Assembly (NCBI GenBank): GCA_026125895.1
Contig: JAHCKG010000005.1
Span: 124,001-188,000, forward strand
Length of the DNA stretch: 64,000 nt
Reading direction: 5' to 3'
DNA from: Pseudolabrys sp.
GTDB taxonomy: Bacteria > Pseudomonadota > Alphaproteobacteria > Rhizobiales > Xanthobacteraceae
The notes under the pieces are model-generated. The model had not been told where the DNA came from. It made no database searches and worked only from the letters and a program-made list of their open reading frames with translations. Position 1 is the first letter of the stretch, and every line of letters begins with the position of its first letter. This document shows positions 43,022 to 53,336 of this stretch, piece by piece. Position numbers and translations under genes: made by a program.

Positions 43022-44620
43022 TTGCCGAGCGACGAAAAAGATCAGCGCCTCAACCGGGCGCTTGCCGCGTATCTGCGGCAGGAAATCCAGGCACCGGCGC
43101 TGGCGATCGCCGATTTCCTCGACATCCTGAGCGAGGAAACGCGCCGTCTCGGCCTCTCTGATATATCGAGCGACGTCGAGCGCATGCAGGCGGCGGCCGG
43201 CAAGCTCAACGCCTTTGTCGCCGCCGTGGTCGCAGGCCAGGGCTTGGCCGCCGAAGACGATCACGACTTCAACCGCCGTCTGCGTCACGACCTGCGCACG
43301 CCGCTCAACGCCGTCATCGGTTACAGCGAGATGCTGATCGAGGATCTGGAAGGCGCCGGCGATCAAGGGCTGCGCGACGATCTCCTCAAGCTCAAGCAGG
43401 CCGCCGACCAGTTGCTCGGCCAGATCGACGCCATGGTGGCGCTGTCGCACGCCGACGAGGCGCCGATCGCGCAGGAGGACAATTTCGCCGCTCAATTCGC
43501 CGCCCATGCCGGCATCGTCGCGCAGGTGCTGCGCACCGTGCAGCCCTTGCAGGCCGGCGCCTCGCATCTCATCGACCGGCAGAGCCGCATCCTCGTCGTC
43601 GACGACAATGCCGCCAACCGCGACGTGCTGGAGCGGCGGCTGACGCGCGAAGGCCATGCCATCGTCACCGCCGCCGACGGCGCGCAGGGGCTCAAGCTCG
43701 CGACCGAGGGCGACTTCGACCTCGTCCTGCTCGATCTCATCATGCCGGAGATCAGCGGCTTCGAAGTACTGACGCGGCTCAAGAGCGACGAGCGCACCGC
43801 GCATATCCCGGTCATCGTCATCTCCGCGCTCGACGAACTCGACAGCGTCGTGCGCTGCATCGAGGCCGGCGCCGAGGATTACCTGCCGAAACCGTTCGAC
43901 CCGATCCTGCTGCGCACGCGCATCAACTCGTCGCTGGAGAAGAAGTGGCTGCGCGACCGCGAGAAGAAATTCGTCGCGGACCTCGAAGCCGAAAAGAAGA
44001 AGTCGGAAACGCTGCTGCTCAACATCCTGCCGTCGAGCATCGTTGCCCGCATGCGCGAGGGCGAACTCAAGATCGCCGATCGCGTCGCGGAATCGACCAT
44101 CCTGTTCTGCGACCTCGCCGGCTTCACCGTGCTGTCCGGCACCATGCCGGCCGAGGGCGTGCTCGATTTCCTCGGCCGCATCTTCACCGTCTTCGATGCG
44201 CTGGCCGCCGAAGCCGGCGTCGAGAAAATCAAGACCATCGGCGACGCCTATATGGCGGCGGCGGGCATTCCGGAGCCGCAGCCCGACCATGCCGAGCGTA
44301 TCGTGCGCCTGGCGCCGCGCATGATGCGCGCCGTCCAGGACGTCGCCGCCGAGACCGGCCTCAAGCTCAATGCCCGCATCGGCATCCACACCGGGCCGAT
44401 CGTCGCCGGCGTCATCGGCACCCACAAATTCGCCTATGACGTCTGGGGCGACAGCGTCAACACGGCGAGCCGCATGGAATCGCATTCGGTCACCGGCCGC
44501 ATCCACCTGACCGAGGCCACGCGCCAGGCGCTGGGCGGCCGCTTCCCTCTGGAGCCGCGCGGCACCATCGAGGTCAAGGGCAAGGGCCCGATGGAGACAT
44601 ACTTTTTGCTGGAGGAATGA
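43022..44620 (+). CDS. HisKA-REC-adenylate cyclase signalling protein
   Basis: 532 residues, TTG start at 43022 with GGGGG upstream. An N-terminal helical region holds a HisKA-type box with phosphorylatable His (RRLRHDLRTPLNAVIGYSEML) but no ATPase domain follows. Next is a receiver domain (ILVVDDNAANRDVL; phospho-Asp in LVLLDLIMPE; YLPKPFDP), a linker helix, and a class III cyclase domain: metal Asp in TILFCDLAGFTVLSG, Lys in EKIKTIGDAYMAA, Asp in YDVWGDSVNTASRMES. The Lys/Asp pair predicts ATP as substrate. Cytoplasmic; likely controlled by the adjacent hybrid kinase. Confidence 0.88.
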   Translation: MPSDEKDQRLNRALAAYLRQEIQAPALAIADFLDILSEETRRLGLSDISSDVERMQAAAGKLNAFVAAVVAGQGLAAEDDHDFNRRLRHDLRTPLNAVIGYSEMLIEDLEGAGDQGLRDDLLKLKQAADQLLGQIDAMVALSHADEAPIAQEDNFAAQFAAHAGIVAQVLRTVQPLQAGASHLIDRQSRILVVDDNAANRDVLERRLTREGHAIVTAADGAQGLKLATEGDFDLVLLDLIMPEISGFEVLTRLKSDERTAHIPVIVISALDELDSVVRCIEAGAEDYLPKPFDPILLRTRINSSLEKKWLRDREKKFVADLEAEKKKSETLLLNILPSSIVARMREGELKIADRVAESTILFCDLAGFTVLSGTMPAEGVLDFLGRIFTVFDALAAEAGVEKIKTIGDAYMAAAGIPEPQPDHAERIVRLAPRMMRAVQDVAAETGLKLNARIGIHTGPIVAGVIGTHKFAYDVWGDSVNTASRMESHSVTGRIHLTEATRQALGGRFPLEPRGTIEVKGKGPMETYFLLEE

Positions 44621-44673
44621 GGGCGGCTGGCCTAAAGCTCAGCCGTGCTGCTCGGAATTTTTGGGGCTGACCG

Positions 44674-46641
<1,968 letters not shown>

Positions 46642-46653
46642 GAAGGTCCTGAA

Positions 46654-47019
46654 ATGAAAGTCCTGCTGGTCGAAGACAACGAAATGAACCGCGACATGCT
46701 CTCGCGCCGCCTCGCGCGCAACGGCTACGAAGTGGTGATGGCGGTGGACGGCCAGCAGGCAGTGACCATGGCCGGCTCGGAAAGCCCCGACATTATCTTG
46801 ATGGATATGAGCCTGCCGGTGATCGACGGCTGGGAAGCGACGCGCCGCGTCAAGGCCGATCCGGCGACGAAGCAAATCCCGGTGATCGCGCTCACCGCGC
46901 ACGCGATGGCGGAAGACGAGAGCAAGGCGCGCAATGCCGGCTGCGACGACTTCGACACCAAGCCGGTCGATATCCAGCGCCTCATGGGCAAGATGAAAGC
47001 GTTGCTCGGCGAGGCGTAA
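46654..47019 (+). CDS. Single-domain response regulator (DivK-like)
   Basis: 121 residues, receiver only. MKVLLVEDNEMNRDMLSRRL (acidic pair), phospho-Asp in IILMDMSLPVIDGWE, Thr in ALTAHAM, and Lys in FDTKPVDIQRL. All phosphorylation residues are present. Resembles DivK-type relay proteins with no output domain, so it probably shuttles phosphate to or from the hybrid kinase encoded just upstream. Nothing follows in the operon before rnpB, which is on the other strand. Confidence 0.92.
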   Translation: MKVLLVEDNEMNRDMLSRRLARNGYEVVMAVDGQQAVTMAGSESPDIILMDMSLPVIDGWEATRRVKADPATKQIPVIALTAHAMAEDESKARNAGCDDFDTKPVDIQRLMGKMKALLGEA

Positions 47020-47049
47020 ATGGTGAACGGCAAGTGCTGCGGCGGAATG

Positions 47050-47109
47050 TCCCTCACCCGGCATGCTTCGCATGCCGACCTCTCCCAATGGGAGAGGTGA
47101 AAGGGGAAC
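47050..47109 (+). repeat. Palindromic intergenic repeat, family 6 (copy a)
   Basis: Two small hairpins, CGGCATGCTTCGCATGCCG and ACCTCTCCCAATGGGAGAGGT, joined by one base-pair step, between the receiver gene and rnpB. A related CCCTCCCC/GGGGAGGG hairpin occurs at 60661-60706. Confidence 0.65.
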
Positions 47110-47164
47110 AGTTGGACCTTCCCAATAATGGTGAGGGCCGGCGATTTCCCGCCGGGCCCTCGTC

Positions 47165-47594
47165 ATCGTATCAGCCGGCCTGTAAGCCGGGTTCTGTATG
47201 GCCTGCGGATTGCTCCGCAAACGTGACGGCCATTCATCTGGTGCGCCGGTTGCCCGGCGCATCGTGCAACCTACCCGGATGACTGACCTGGACAGGCCTG
47301 ACGCCCGAAGGCGTCAGCGTCATCCCTATTCGGTTTTGCTCCCGGTGGGGTTTGCCGTGCCATCTTCGTTGCCGAAGACGCGGTGCGCTCTTGCCGCACC
47401 TTTTCACCCTTACCATCGGCCAATACGCAACGCGGCCGCGGCGGTTTATTTTCTGTGGCACTGTCCCTGAAACCGGCGCCGCGAGGCGCAAGTCCCGCCG
47501 GACGTTATCCGGCACCGTTCGTCCATGGAGCCCGGACTTTCCTCCCCGGCCGCCTTTCGGCATTGGCGCGGAGCGGCCGTCCGGCCGACTGACC
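47165..47594 (-). ncRNA. rnpB: RNase P RNA, bacterial class A
   Basis: Reading the minus strand: the universal P4 segment GAGGAAAGTCCGGGCTCC occurs near 47524-47541, about 55 bases from the 5' end. The 3' end carries the conserved ACAGAACCCGGCTTACAGG segment near 47175-47193. About 430 nt, normal for alphaproteobacteria. The 5' stem (GTCAGTCGGCCGGACGG) and other helices are visible. Ends are approximate to about ten bases. The catalytic RNA that matures tRNA 5' ends. Confidence 0.95.
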
Positions 47595-47600
47595 CTTGAA

Positions 47601-47629
47601 GGAATGGAGATCGGCGGCGGCAACGTCAA
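47601..47629 (-). promoter_or_regulatory. Probable rnpB promoter
   Basis: On the minus strand TTGACG (47629-47624), 17 bases, then CATTCC (47606-47601). The -35 is good and the -10 weak; the spacing puts the start at about 47594, matching the predicted RNA end. Confidence 0.5.
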
Positions 47630-47655
47630 GGCGTCGCCCGTGACACGGTTAGCCC

Positions 47656-47694
47656 AAAAAAATCCCGGACCGGTCGAGGGGAGACCGGCCCGGG
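47656..47694 (-). terminator. Terminator of the small gene upstream of rnpB
   Basis: CCCGGGCCGGTC and GACCGGTCCGGG (minus strand) form a 12-base stem with one mismatch and a seven-base loop, followed by a run of seven T. Placed between the 61-residue gene and rnpB. Confidence 0.85.
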
Positions 47695-47787
47695 AGGTGC
47701 CTTGGGAGGCAAGTCAAGCGCGCCAAGTGGAGGGGACGGCGCGCTATCTCAAACGTCTCGGAGGAGGTTCAGCCTTCGAGAATTCAA

Positions 47788-47973
47788 TTACGCGGCGGCG
47801 CGCTTTTGCGACGCCGGGCGGTGATGGCCGGCAAAAAGCCGCTTGACGGCGGCGTTCAGCGAAACGGCGGCGGCGCGGATAGTTTCGGCGCGGTCGGCGC
47901 GGGCCTGACGGACGGCGCGGTCGATTTCCGCCTGCAGAACCGTCGTGGTGGCCAAATTGGTCTGGTTGCTCAT
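47788..47973 (-). CDS. Small hypothetical helical protein
   Basis: 61 residues from the ATG at 47973, chosen because GGAG lies six bases upstream; an ATG two codons earlier would sit directly on that site. The core ATTTVLQAEIDRAVRQARADRAETIRAAAVSLNAAVKRLFAG is almost certainly one or two amphipathic helices, with a basic tail (HHRPASQKRAAA). No signal peptide. A strong terminator follows. Not recognised; probably cytoplasmic. Confidence 0.72.
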   Translation of the reverse strand: MSNQTNLATTTVLQAEIDRAVRQARADRAETIRAAAVSLNAAVKRLFAGHHRPASQKRAAA

Positions 47974-48096
47974 CTTCATCTCCAAACGCCGGGGTTTTGG
48001 ATCGGTCGTCCCCATGCGTTGACCGCATAGTATTATCTTTCCTTGGAATTATAATCCGCTAAGATGGACAGACATCTGTGAACGGATGGAATAGAT

Positions 48097-49029
48097 ATGG
48101 ACGCCACATCGGACTTGCGGGTCTTTGTCAGGGTCATGGACCGTGGCAATTTCTCTCAAGCGGCCAATGACTTGGGGATCACCCCGTCGGCCGTGTCGAA
48201 GCTCGTCTCGCGTTTGGAGGACCGTCTCGGTGTCAGGCTCCTGGAACGCAGTACGCGGCGGTTGGCGCTGACGCCCGAGGGCGAGACTTTTCTCGGCCGG
48301 GCCCGGCAGATCGTTGCCGATATCGAGGAAGCCGAGGCGGAAGTCGCGCGGGTGCGGGGGGCGCCGCGCGGCAAACTGCGCATCAATGCCGGCACCGCCT
48401 TCGGCCTGCACCAGCTCACCCGGGCATTGCCGGAATTCCTCGCGCGCTACCCGGAAATCGACATCGAACTGTCGATCACCGACCGGCTGGTCGATCTGAT
48501 CGAGGAGCAGACCGACATCGCCGTACGCTCCGGGCACATCCCGGAAGGGCCGTTCATCCAGCGCAAGCTGGTCGATCTCGAGCGCGTCATCTGCGCCGCG
48601 CCGTCGTACCTCGAAAAGCGCGGCACACCGCAGACCGCCGCCGACCTCAAGGCGCATGACTGCATCGTCGTCGCCGGGCCGGGGCTCAACCGCTGGCCGT
48701 TCAAGACGCGGGCCGGCATCGACGTCGTCGAGGTGCGGCCGCGCGTCACCACCGACAGCGCCGAAGCGGCGATGCGCATGGCGATCGAAGGCGCCGGCAT
48801 CATCCGCCTGTCCGACGTCATCGTCGGCGATCCGTTGCAGAAGGGCGAATTGGTGCCGCTATTGACCGGCATCCATCACGTCGAGCCGTTTCCGCTGGCG
48901 GCCATCTATCCGACCGGCCGCAACCGGTTGCCGCGCGTCGCCGTGTTCATCGAGTTCCTGCGCGAGCGCTTCGGCCACGCGCCCTGGCGCATCGCCGCCA
49001 AGACGGCGGGCCGCAGCAGCGCGCCTTAA
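48097..49029 (+). CDS. LysR family transcriptional regulator
   Basis: 310 residues. N-terminal winged helix (DLRVFVRVMDRGNFSQAANDLGITPSAVSKLVSRLEDRLGVRLLERSTRRLALTPEG) and the periplasmic-binding-like effector domain (RGKLRINAGTAFGLHQLTRALPEFLARYPEIDIELSITDRLVDL). Belongs to the CrgA-type subgroup often controlling oxidoreductases. Its target is not evident: the downstream gene is a convergent AraC regulator overlapping it by four bases, and the upstream gene is the small protein on the opposite strand. Confidence 0.93.
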   Translation: MDATSDLRVFVRVMDRGNFSQAANDLGITPSAVSKLVSRLEDRLGVRLLERSTRRLALTPEGETFLGRARQIVADIEEAEAEVARVRGAPRGKLRINAGTAFGLHQLTRALPEFLARYPEIDIELSITDRLVDLIEEQTDIAVRSGHIPEGPFIQRKLVDLERVICAAPSYLEKRGTPQTAADLKAHDCIVVAGPGLNRWPFKTRAGIDVVEVRPRVTTDSAEAAMRMAIEGAGIIRLSDVIVGDPLQKGELVPLLTGIHHVEPFPLAAIYPTGRNRLPRVAVFIEFLRERFGHAPWRIAAKTAGRSSAP

Positions 49030-49847
49030 GCGGCGCGGTTGCCGCTGCGATATTCGCTCGGTGTCGCGCCCATCAGGCGGCGGAAGCGGCGGTTGAAGGT
49101 CGACAGGTCGTTGAAGCCGGCATCGAAGGCGATCGCCGCCACCGGCTCGTCGCCGCCACGCAGCCGCAGCGCCGCCCGATTGAGCCGCGTGCGCAGCACG
49201 TATTGATGCGGCGTCACGCCGATGACCTGCCGGAACGTGCGCAAGAAGTGATACGGGCTCATCGCCGCCTCGCGCGCCAGCGCGGCGATCGAGAGCTTTG
49301 TATCGGCTTCGGCCTCGATGCGGCGCGCGGCCAGTGTCACGCGGCGCACATCGCGCACCCTCGGCACCGGGTGCACACCTGTCGGCGTCAAGAGCGAGGC
49401 GACGGCGCCGGACAGACGCAGCACGATCTCTTCGAAGGCGCCGCCGTCCTTCGCATCGCGTGCGGCTTCCGCGGCGGCGAGGAGCGGCATCATTTGTTGC
49501 AACGGCGGCAGCGCCGGACGGTCGAACGTCGTCCGCCCGCCGCCGGCCGCGGCGACGGTGTCCTCGAAACACTCCGGCGTCATATGGAAGGCAAGGCAGC
49601 GATCGCCCGGCGCGTGCTCGTGGCCGCATTCGAAACAGGCGCCGGCATTGCCGAGCAGCAGCGAGCCGGGCACGAGGACGGCCGACCCGGCGCGCGTGCG
49701 ATACTGGAACGAGCCGCGCGTCACCACGGCGATCGAAACGCCGCTGTGCTGTTCCTCGAAGGCCTTGTCGCGCGGGCCGCTGTCGCAGGTGATATCGCGG
49801 ACCTGCCAGCCCGGACCTTCGGCGAGGATATGCGTGGTGACCGCCAT
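49026..49847 (-). CDS. AraC family transcriptional regulator
   Basis: 273 residues. N-terminal cupin-like domain (AVTTHILAEGPGWQVRDITC, LLLGNAGACFECGHEHAPGDRCLAF, with His and Cys residues) and a C-terminal double helix-turn-helix (LSIAALAREAAMSPYHFLRTFRQVIGVTPHQYVLRTRLNRAALRL; AIAFDAGFNDLSTFNRRFRRLMGATPSEYR). Divergent from the DUF1579-like/VOC pair, which it probably controls. The Cys/His-rich CFECGHEHAPGDRC segment could sense a metal or redox state. Confidence 0.92.
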   Translation of the reverse strand: MAVTTHILAEGPGWQVRDITCDSGPRDKAFEEQHSGVSIAVVTRGSFQYRTRAGSAVLVPGSLLLGNAGACFECGHEHAPGDRCLAFHMTPECFEDTVAAAGGGRTTFDRPALPPLQQMMPLLAAAEAARDAKDGGAFEEIVLRLSGAVASLLTPTGVHPVPRVRDVRRVTLAARRIEAEADTKLSIAALAREAAMSPYHFLRTFRQVIGVTPHQYVLRTRLNRAALRLRGGDEPVAAIAFDAGFNDLSTFNRRFRRLMGATPSEYRSGNRAA

Positions 49848-49924
49848 GACCGCAGAATAGCAATTTTTCCCAAGCGCGACAAAGCCGCGGGCGTTAGCTC
49901 TGCCTCACAAAACGGAGCAATGCG

Positions 49925-50416
49925 ATGGCCCTGCAAACCTCTCGATTTATCGAAACTCTTTCGTCGGCGGGACCGGCGGCGGACCGCGCCGGCAAACTCG
50001 GACTTTACGGGCAGTTCATCGGCGACTGGACCTTCGACGCCACGGTCAACAAGGACGACGGCCCGCAGCATCGCGGGCAGGGCGAGATTCATTTTGCCTG
50101 GGTGCTCGACGGCCGCGCCATCCAGGATGTCTGGATCCTGCCGGGCATTTTCTACGGCTCGACCTTGCGGGTTTACGATCCCGGCCTCGATGCCTGGCAC
50201 ATTCACTGGAGCGATCCGCTGAAGCAGCTCTACACGCAGCAGATCGGCCGTCCGCAAGGCGCCGACATCGTGCAACTCGGGCAAGCCGGCGGCGTTCACA
50301 TCCGCTGGCGCTTTACCGACATCACGCCGGATGCGTTCCGCTGGCGCGGCGAGCGATCGACCGACGGCGGCGGCACCTGGTTTCTGCAGGCCGATTTCCA
50401 CGCCAGGCGCATATGA
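49925..50416 (+). CDS. Lipocalin-like protein of the DUF1579 type
   Basis: 163 residues, start at 49925 after an ACGGAG site. The pattern is a small beta-barrel: LYGQFIGDWTFDATVNKDDGPQHRGQGEIHFAWVLDGRAIQDVWILPG, GSTLRVYDPGLDAWHIHWSDP and HIRWRFTDITPDAFRWRGERSTDGGGTWFLQADFHARR. This matches DUF1579-like proteins. No signal peptide. Followed by a VOC protein 18 bases after its stop, so the two are cotranscribed. Function unknown. Confidence 0.68.
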   Translation: MALQTSRFIETLSSAGPAADRAGKLGLYGQFIGDWTFDATVNKDDGPQHRGQGEIHFAWVLDGRAIQDVWILPGIFYGSTLRVYDPGLDAWHIHWSDPLKQLYTQQIGRPQGADIVQLGQAGGVHIRWRFTDITPDAFRWRGERSTDGGGTWFLQADFHARRI

Positions 50417-50434
50417 TTAAACGGAGACGATGAC

Positions 50435-50806
50435 ATGTTCGACCATATCTCGATCGGCGTTCGTGATCTTGCGCGGACGCGGAGCTTCTACGATGCGGCG
50501 CTGGCGCCGCTCGGCGTCACGTTGAAATATCAGCGCGAGGATATGCTCGGTTACGGCAGCGACGAGATCCGCTTCTGGATCAGCCCGACCAAGCATCCGG
50601 TGCCGGCGGACATGGAGTCGGGGCTGCATTTCTGCTTCGCCGCGCCGACGCGCGAAGCGGTGCAAGCCTTCCACGCCGCGGCGGTGAAGGCTGGCGGTAC
50701 TGACAATGGCGCGCCCGGTCCGCGTCCGCAGTATGGCGATAAATACTACGCCGCCTTCGTCATCGATCCGGACGGCTTCCGGCTCGAGGCTTATTGCGGC
50801 TCCTGA
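50435..50806 (+). CDS. VOC family (glyoxalase/bleomycin-resistance fold) protein
   Basis: 123 residues, one VOC module pair: MFDHISIGVRDLARTRSFYDAALAPLGV with a metal-binding His, SGLHFCFAAPTREAVQAFHAAAV, and YYAAFVIDPDGFRLEAYCGS with the second-half Glu ligand. Metal-dependent enzyme or binding protein of unspecified substrate. Overlaps the convergent amidase gene by 16 bases. GGAG lies upstream of the ATG at 50435. Confidence 0.88.
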   Translation: MFDHISIGVRDLARTRSFYDAALAPLGVTLKYQREDMLGYGSDEIRFWISPTKHPVPADMESGLHFCFAAPTREAVQAFHAAAVKAGGTDNGAPGPRPQYGDKYYAAFVIDPDGFRLEAYCGS

Positions 50807-51579
50807 GCCGTGATCGGCGCCGGCCGCGTATCGACCAGCGCGCGCAAGGTCATCTGCGTCGAGGGGTCGGCGACGCCATCGACGCGCGCCGGACGGAAGT
50901 GACGCTGGAAGGCGGTGACGACATCGCGTGTCGTGTCGTCGTACTGACCGGTCTCCTCGACGCCGTAGCCGTAGGCGGCGAGCATGCGTTGCAGCCGTCC
51001 CACCGCGTCGCTGCGGTCGCCGGGGTGCAGCTTGACGCCGTCGATATTGGCGGGGGCCGGGCGGACCCAGTGGCCGACGCCGGAATCGCTCAGGAGTTCC
51101 CACGGGAACTTCTCGCCGGGATCCTGCTTGCGCGAGGGCGCGACGTCCGAGTGCGCCAGAACCCGGTCGGGCGCAATCGGCCCGCGGCGGGTCAGGATCG
51201 ATTTGCACAGCGAGATGACAGCCGCGGTCTGCCGCAGCGGGAAGTCGGCATAACCGAATTCATGACCGGGATTCACGATTTCGATGCCGATCGAACTCGA
51301 ATTGATGTCCGTCTCCCCGGCCCAGAACGAGACGCCGGCGTGCCAGGCACGTTTGGTTTCCGGCACGCATTGGACGATACGGCCGTCCTCGAACACCACG
51401 TAATGCGCCGATACCTTCGATTCGGCCGACGTCAGGCGCTCCAGCGCGGCGTCGCCGCTCTGCATGCCGGTGTAGTGCAGGAGAATGAGGTCGGGTCGGC
51501 GCTCGCCGGCGCGTTCGTCCCAGTTCGGGGACGGCACGACGTCGGCGACGACGAAAGAATCCGGCTGAAAGGCGGCCAT
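50791..51579 (-). CDS. N-acetylmuramoyl-L-alanine amidase (AmpD family) with peptidoglycan-binding domain
   Basis: 262 residues, no signal peptide, so a cytoplasmic AmpD-type role in recycling anhydromuropeptides is likely. Zinc amidase_2 domain: LILLHYTGMQSG (zinc His), SSSIGIEIVNPGHE (catalytic Glu region), and HSDVAPSRKQDPGEKFPW (zinc His and Asp). C-terminal peptidoglycan-binding domain about 180-250: DRSDAVGRLQRMLAAYGYGVEETGQYDDTTRDVVTAFQRHFRP. Divergent from the dcw cluster; the convergent neighbour overlaps by 16 bases. Confidence 0.92.
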   Translation of the reverse strand: MAAFQPDSFVVADVVPSPNWDERAGERRPDLILLHYTGMQSGDAALERLTSAESKVSAHYVVFEDGRIVQCVPETKRAWHAGVSFWAGETDINSSSIGIEIVNPGHEFGYADFPLRQTAAVISLCKSILTRRGPIAPDRVLAHSDVAPSRKQDPGEKFPWELLSDSGVGHWVRPAPANIDGVKLHPGDRSDAVGRLQRMLAAYGYGVEETGQYDDTTRDVVTAFQRHFRPARVDGVADPSTQMTLRALVDTRPAPITAQEPQ

Positions 51580-51916
51580 GGCCGGGATGGGTCCAGTTCG
51601 ACAGGCAGGTGAGGTGGTTTCTATTTGCCCTCGCCGCCGCGGAAATCAACCCGCGCCTCCTTTTGGCCGTGGAATCGAAACAAATCCTTAAGTTTAAGAG
51701 TGGCTTAATGCAACGCTCGCGCTGCTTCGGTGCTTTCCCGAAAGTTCCGGATCAGGGACCGTCTCTTATTGCCGCTTTAGCCCCATGGTCGCCGCCGCAA
51801 TCTCAATCAGAAAGGCCGCCGTTGGCCGCGATGAGATTCGCCTGGGCGACCGGCCGCGGCGCCCTGGCCGCTTCCTTGGAACCGACAACGGGCGAGTCCG
51901 GAAGTATGCGCGGGGA
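51580..51916. other. Intergenic region between amidase and the dcw cluster; no mraZ
   Basis: 337 bases. The stretch 51684-51712 is AT-richer (AAATCCTTAAGTTTAAGAG) and is the best place for a promoter of the dcw operon, but no clear -35/-10 pair is visible. CGAAAGTTCCG occurs at 51739-51749 and again at 51943-51953 inside rsmH. The space is too short for a 150-residue MraZ and no triplicate TGGG boxes are present. Short frames here have no ribosome binding site. Confidence 0.6.
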
Positions 51917-52954
51917 ATGGCACGGAGCATGATGGCGTTGCGCGAAAGTTCCGAGCCCGCCACGCCGCACGTCCCGGTGCTGGGGCGGGAGGCGGTCGGG
52001 TTCCTTAACGTGCGGGACGGCGGGGTCTACATCGACGGCACATACGGCGCCGGCGGCTACACGCGGCTGATCCTCGGCGCCGCGCCGGGCGCGCGCGTCA
52101 TCGGCATTGATCGCGACCAGAGCGCGGTGGCGCGCGGCGCCGACCAGGTCGAGGCGGCGCAAGGGCGCCTCACTCTCGTCGAAGACCAATTCTCCAATCT
52201 CGACGGCGTCGCCCACGAATGCGGCGCGCAGCAAGTGGACGGCATCGTGCTCGACATCGGCGTGTCGTCGATGCAGCTCGACCAGCCGGAGCGCGGCTTC
52301 TCCTTCCGCTTCGACGGCCCGCTCGACATGCGCATGGGCGGCGACGGCCCGAGCGCCGCCGACATCGTCGCGACGACGAGCGAGCGCGACCTCGCCGACA
52401 TCATCTACCGGCTCGGCGAGGAACGGCATTCGCGCAGCGTCGCCCGCGCCATCGTCAAGGCGCGCACCGAAGCGCCGATCCTCACCACGGCACGGCTCGC
52501 CGCCATCGTCGCGAGCGCGGTCCGCGCCAAGCCGAACGAGATTTATCCGGCGACGCGCACCTTCCAGGCGCTGCGCATCTTTATCAACGACGAACTCGGC
52601 GAACTCGCCGCCGCGCTGCTGGCCGCCGAACGCGTGCTCAAGCCGGGCGGCCGTCTCGCCGTGGTGTCGTTCCATTCGCTCGAAGACCGCATCGTGAAGT
52701 CATATTTGGCCTCGCGCGGCGAAACCCGCGCCGGCTCGCGCCATCAGCCCGATGTCGAGCGCCATGACGCGCGCTTCATCACGCTGACCAAGAAGCCGGT
52801 CGTCGCCGATGACGACGAGGTCGAGCACAACCCGCGCGCCCGCTCCGCCAAGCTGCGCGCCGCCGAACGCACCGCAGCGCCGCCGCTCGACGGCGATCTC
52901 GACGACCTGTTGCCGCGCCTGCCGTCGATCGACGACGTGATGAGGGGCGGCTGA
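51917..52954 (+). CDS. rsmH: 16S rRNA (cytosine(1402)-N4)-methyltransferase
   Basis: 345 residues from ATG 51917; nearby in-frame ATGs at 51929 and 51932 ([10 protein letters not shown]) are possible. Methylates C1402 of 16S rRNA. Motifs: [27 protein letters not shown] (SAM loop), [71 protein letters not shown] and [13 protein letters not shown]. First gene of the dcw cluster here. Confidence 0.94.
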   Translation: MARSMMALRESSEPATPHVPVLGREAVGFLNVRDGGVYIDGTYGAGGYTRLILGAAPGARVIGIDRDQSAVARGADQVEAAQGRLTLVEDQFSNLDGVAHECGAQQVDGIVLDIGVSSMQLDQPERGFSFRFDGPLDMRMGGDGPSAADIVATTSERDLADIIYRLGEERHSRSVARAIVKARTEAPILTTARLAAIVASAVRAKPNEIYPATRTFQALRIFINDELGELAAALLAAERVLKPGGRLAVVSFHSLEDRIVKSYLASRGETRAGSRHQPDVERHDARFITLTKKPVVADDDEVEHNPRARSAKLRAAERTAAPPLDGDLDDLLPRLPSIDDVMRGG

Positions 52955-52955
52955 C

Positions 52956-53336
52956 ATGATGCGTCTCATCCACATTCTGGTCATCGCCACGCTGATCTCG
53001 GCGGCGTCTTACGTCTACAAGATCAAGTTCGATTCCACGTTGCAGGCCGAGCGCGTCGCCAAGCTGCGCAGCCAGCTTCGTCACGAGCACGACGCCGTCG
53101 CCAGCCTGCGCGCCGAATGGGCCAAGCTCCAGGCGCCGGCGCGCATTCAGGGCCTCGCCGAGCGTCATCTGAAATTACAGCCCATGAAGACCAACCAGTT
53201 CGACACTTTCGACAATCTGCCGCCGCGTCCGCCCGAAGTGCCGCCGCAGGAGGATCCGATCGCCTCCATCATCGCCCCGGGCCAGAAGTCGCCGGAGACG
53301 ACCGGCAGCATCGGCAACCGCGGAGGCGCGCGATGA
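52956..53336 (+). CDS. ftsL: Cell division protein FtsL
   Basis: 126 residues by position. N-terminal membrane helix (LIHILVIATLISAASYVYKI), then a periplasmic coiled coil (LQAERVAKLRSQLRHEHDAVASLRAEWAKLQ) and RIQGLAERHLKLQPM, the FtsL signature with the conserved periodic Leu. The C terminus is Pro-rich and extended compared with E. coli FtsL. It starts one base after the rsmH stop and overlaps ftsI by four bases. Confidence 0.88.
   Translation: MMRLIHILVIATLISAASYVYKIKFDSTLQAERVAKLRSQLRHEHDAVASLRAEWAKLQAPARIQGLAERHLKLQPMKTNQFDTFDNLPPRPPEVPPQEDPIASIIAPGQKSPETTGSIGNRGGAR

Noticed and set aside
40994-44506. A 1,170-codon open frame on the minus strand spanning the OmpA-like gene and the antisense of the cyclase gene
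   Set aside because: The part beyond 42480 is antisense to a well-supported cyclase gene, has arginine-rich shadow composition and no signal peptide. Only the OmpA portion is real, and its true start lies in another frame.
47198-47846. Short open frames across 47.2-47.8 kb
   Set aside because: They overlap the RNase P RNA, whose conserved segments account for the sequence. None has a ribosome binding site or family match.
51609-51932. A 107-codon frame upstream of rsmH
   Set aside because: No ribosome binding site, no homologous pattern, and it overlaps the rsmH start. It does not resemble MraZ.
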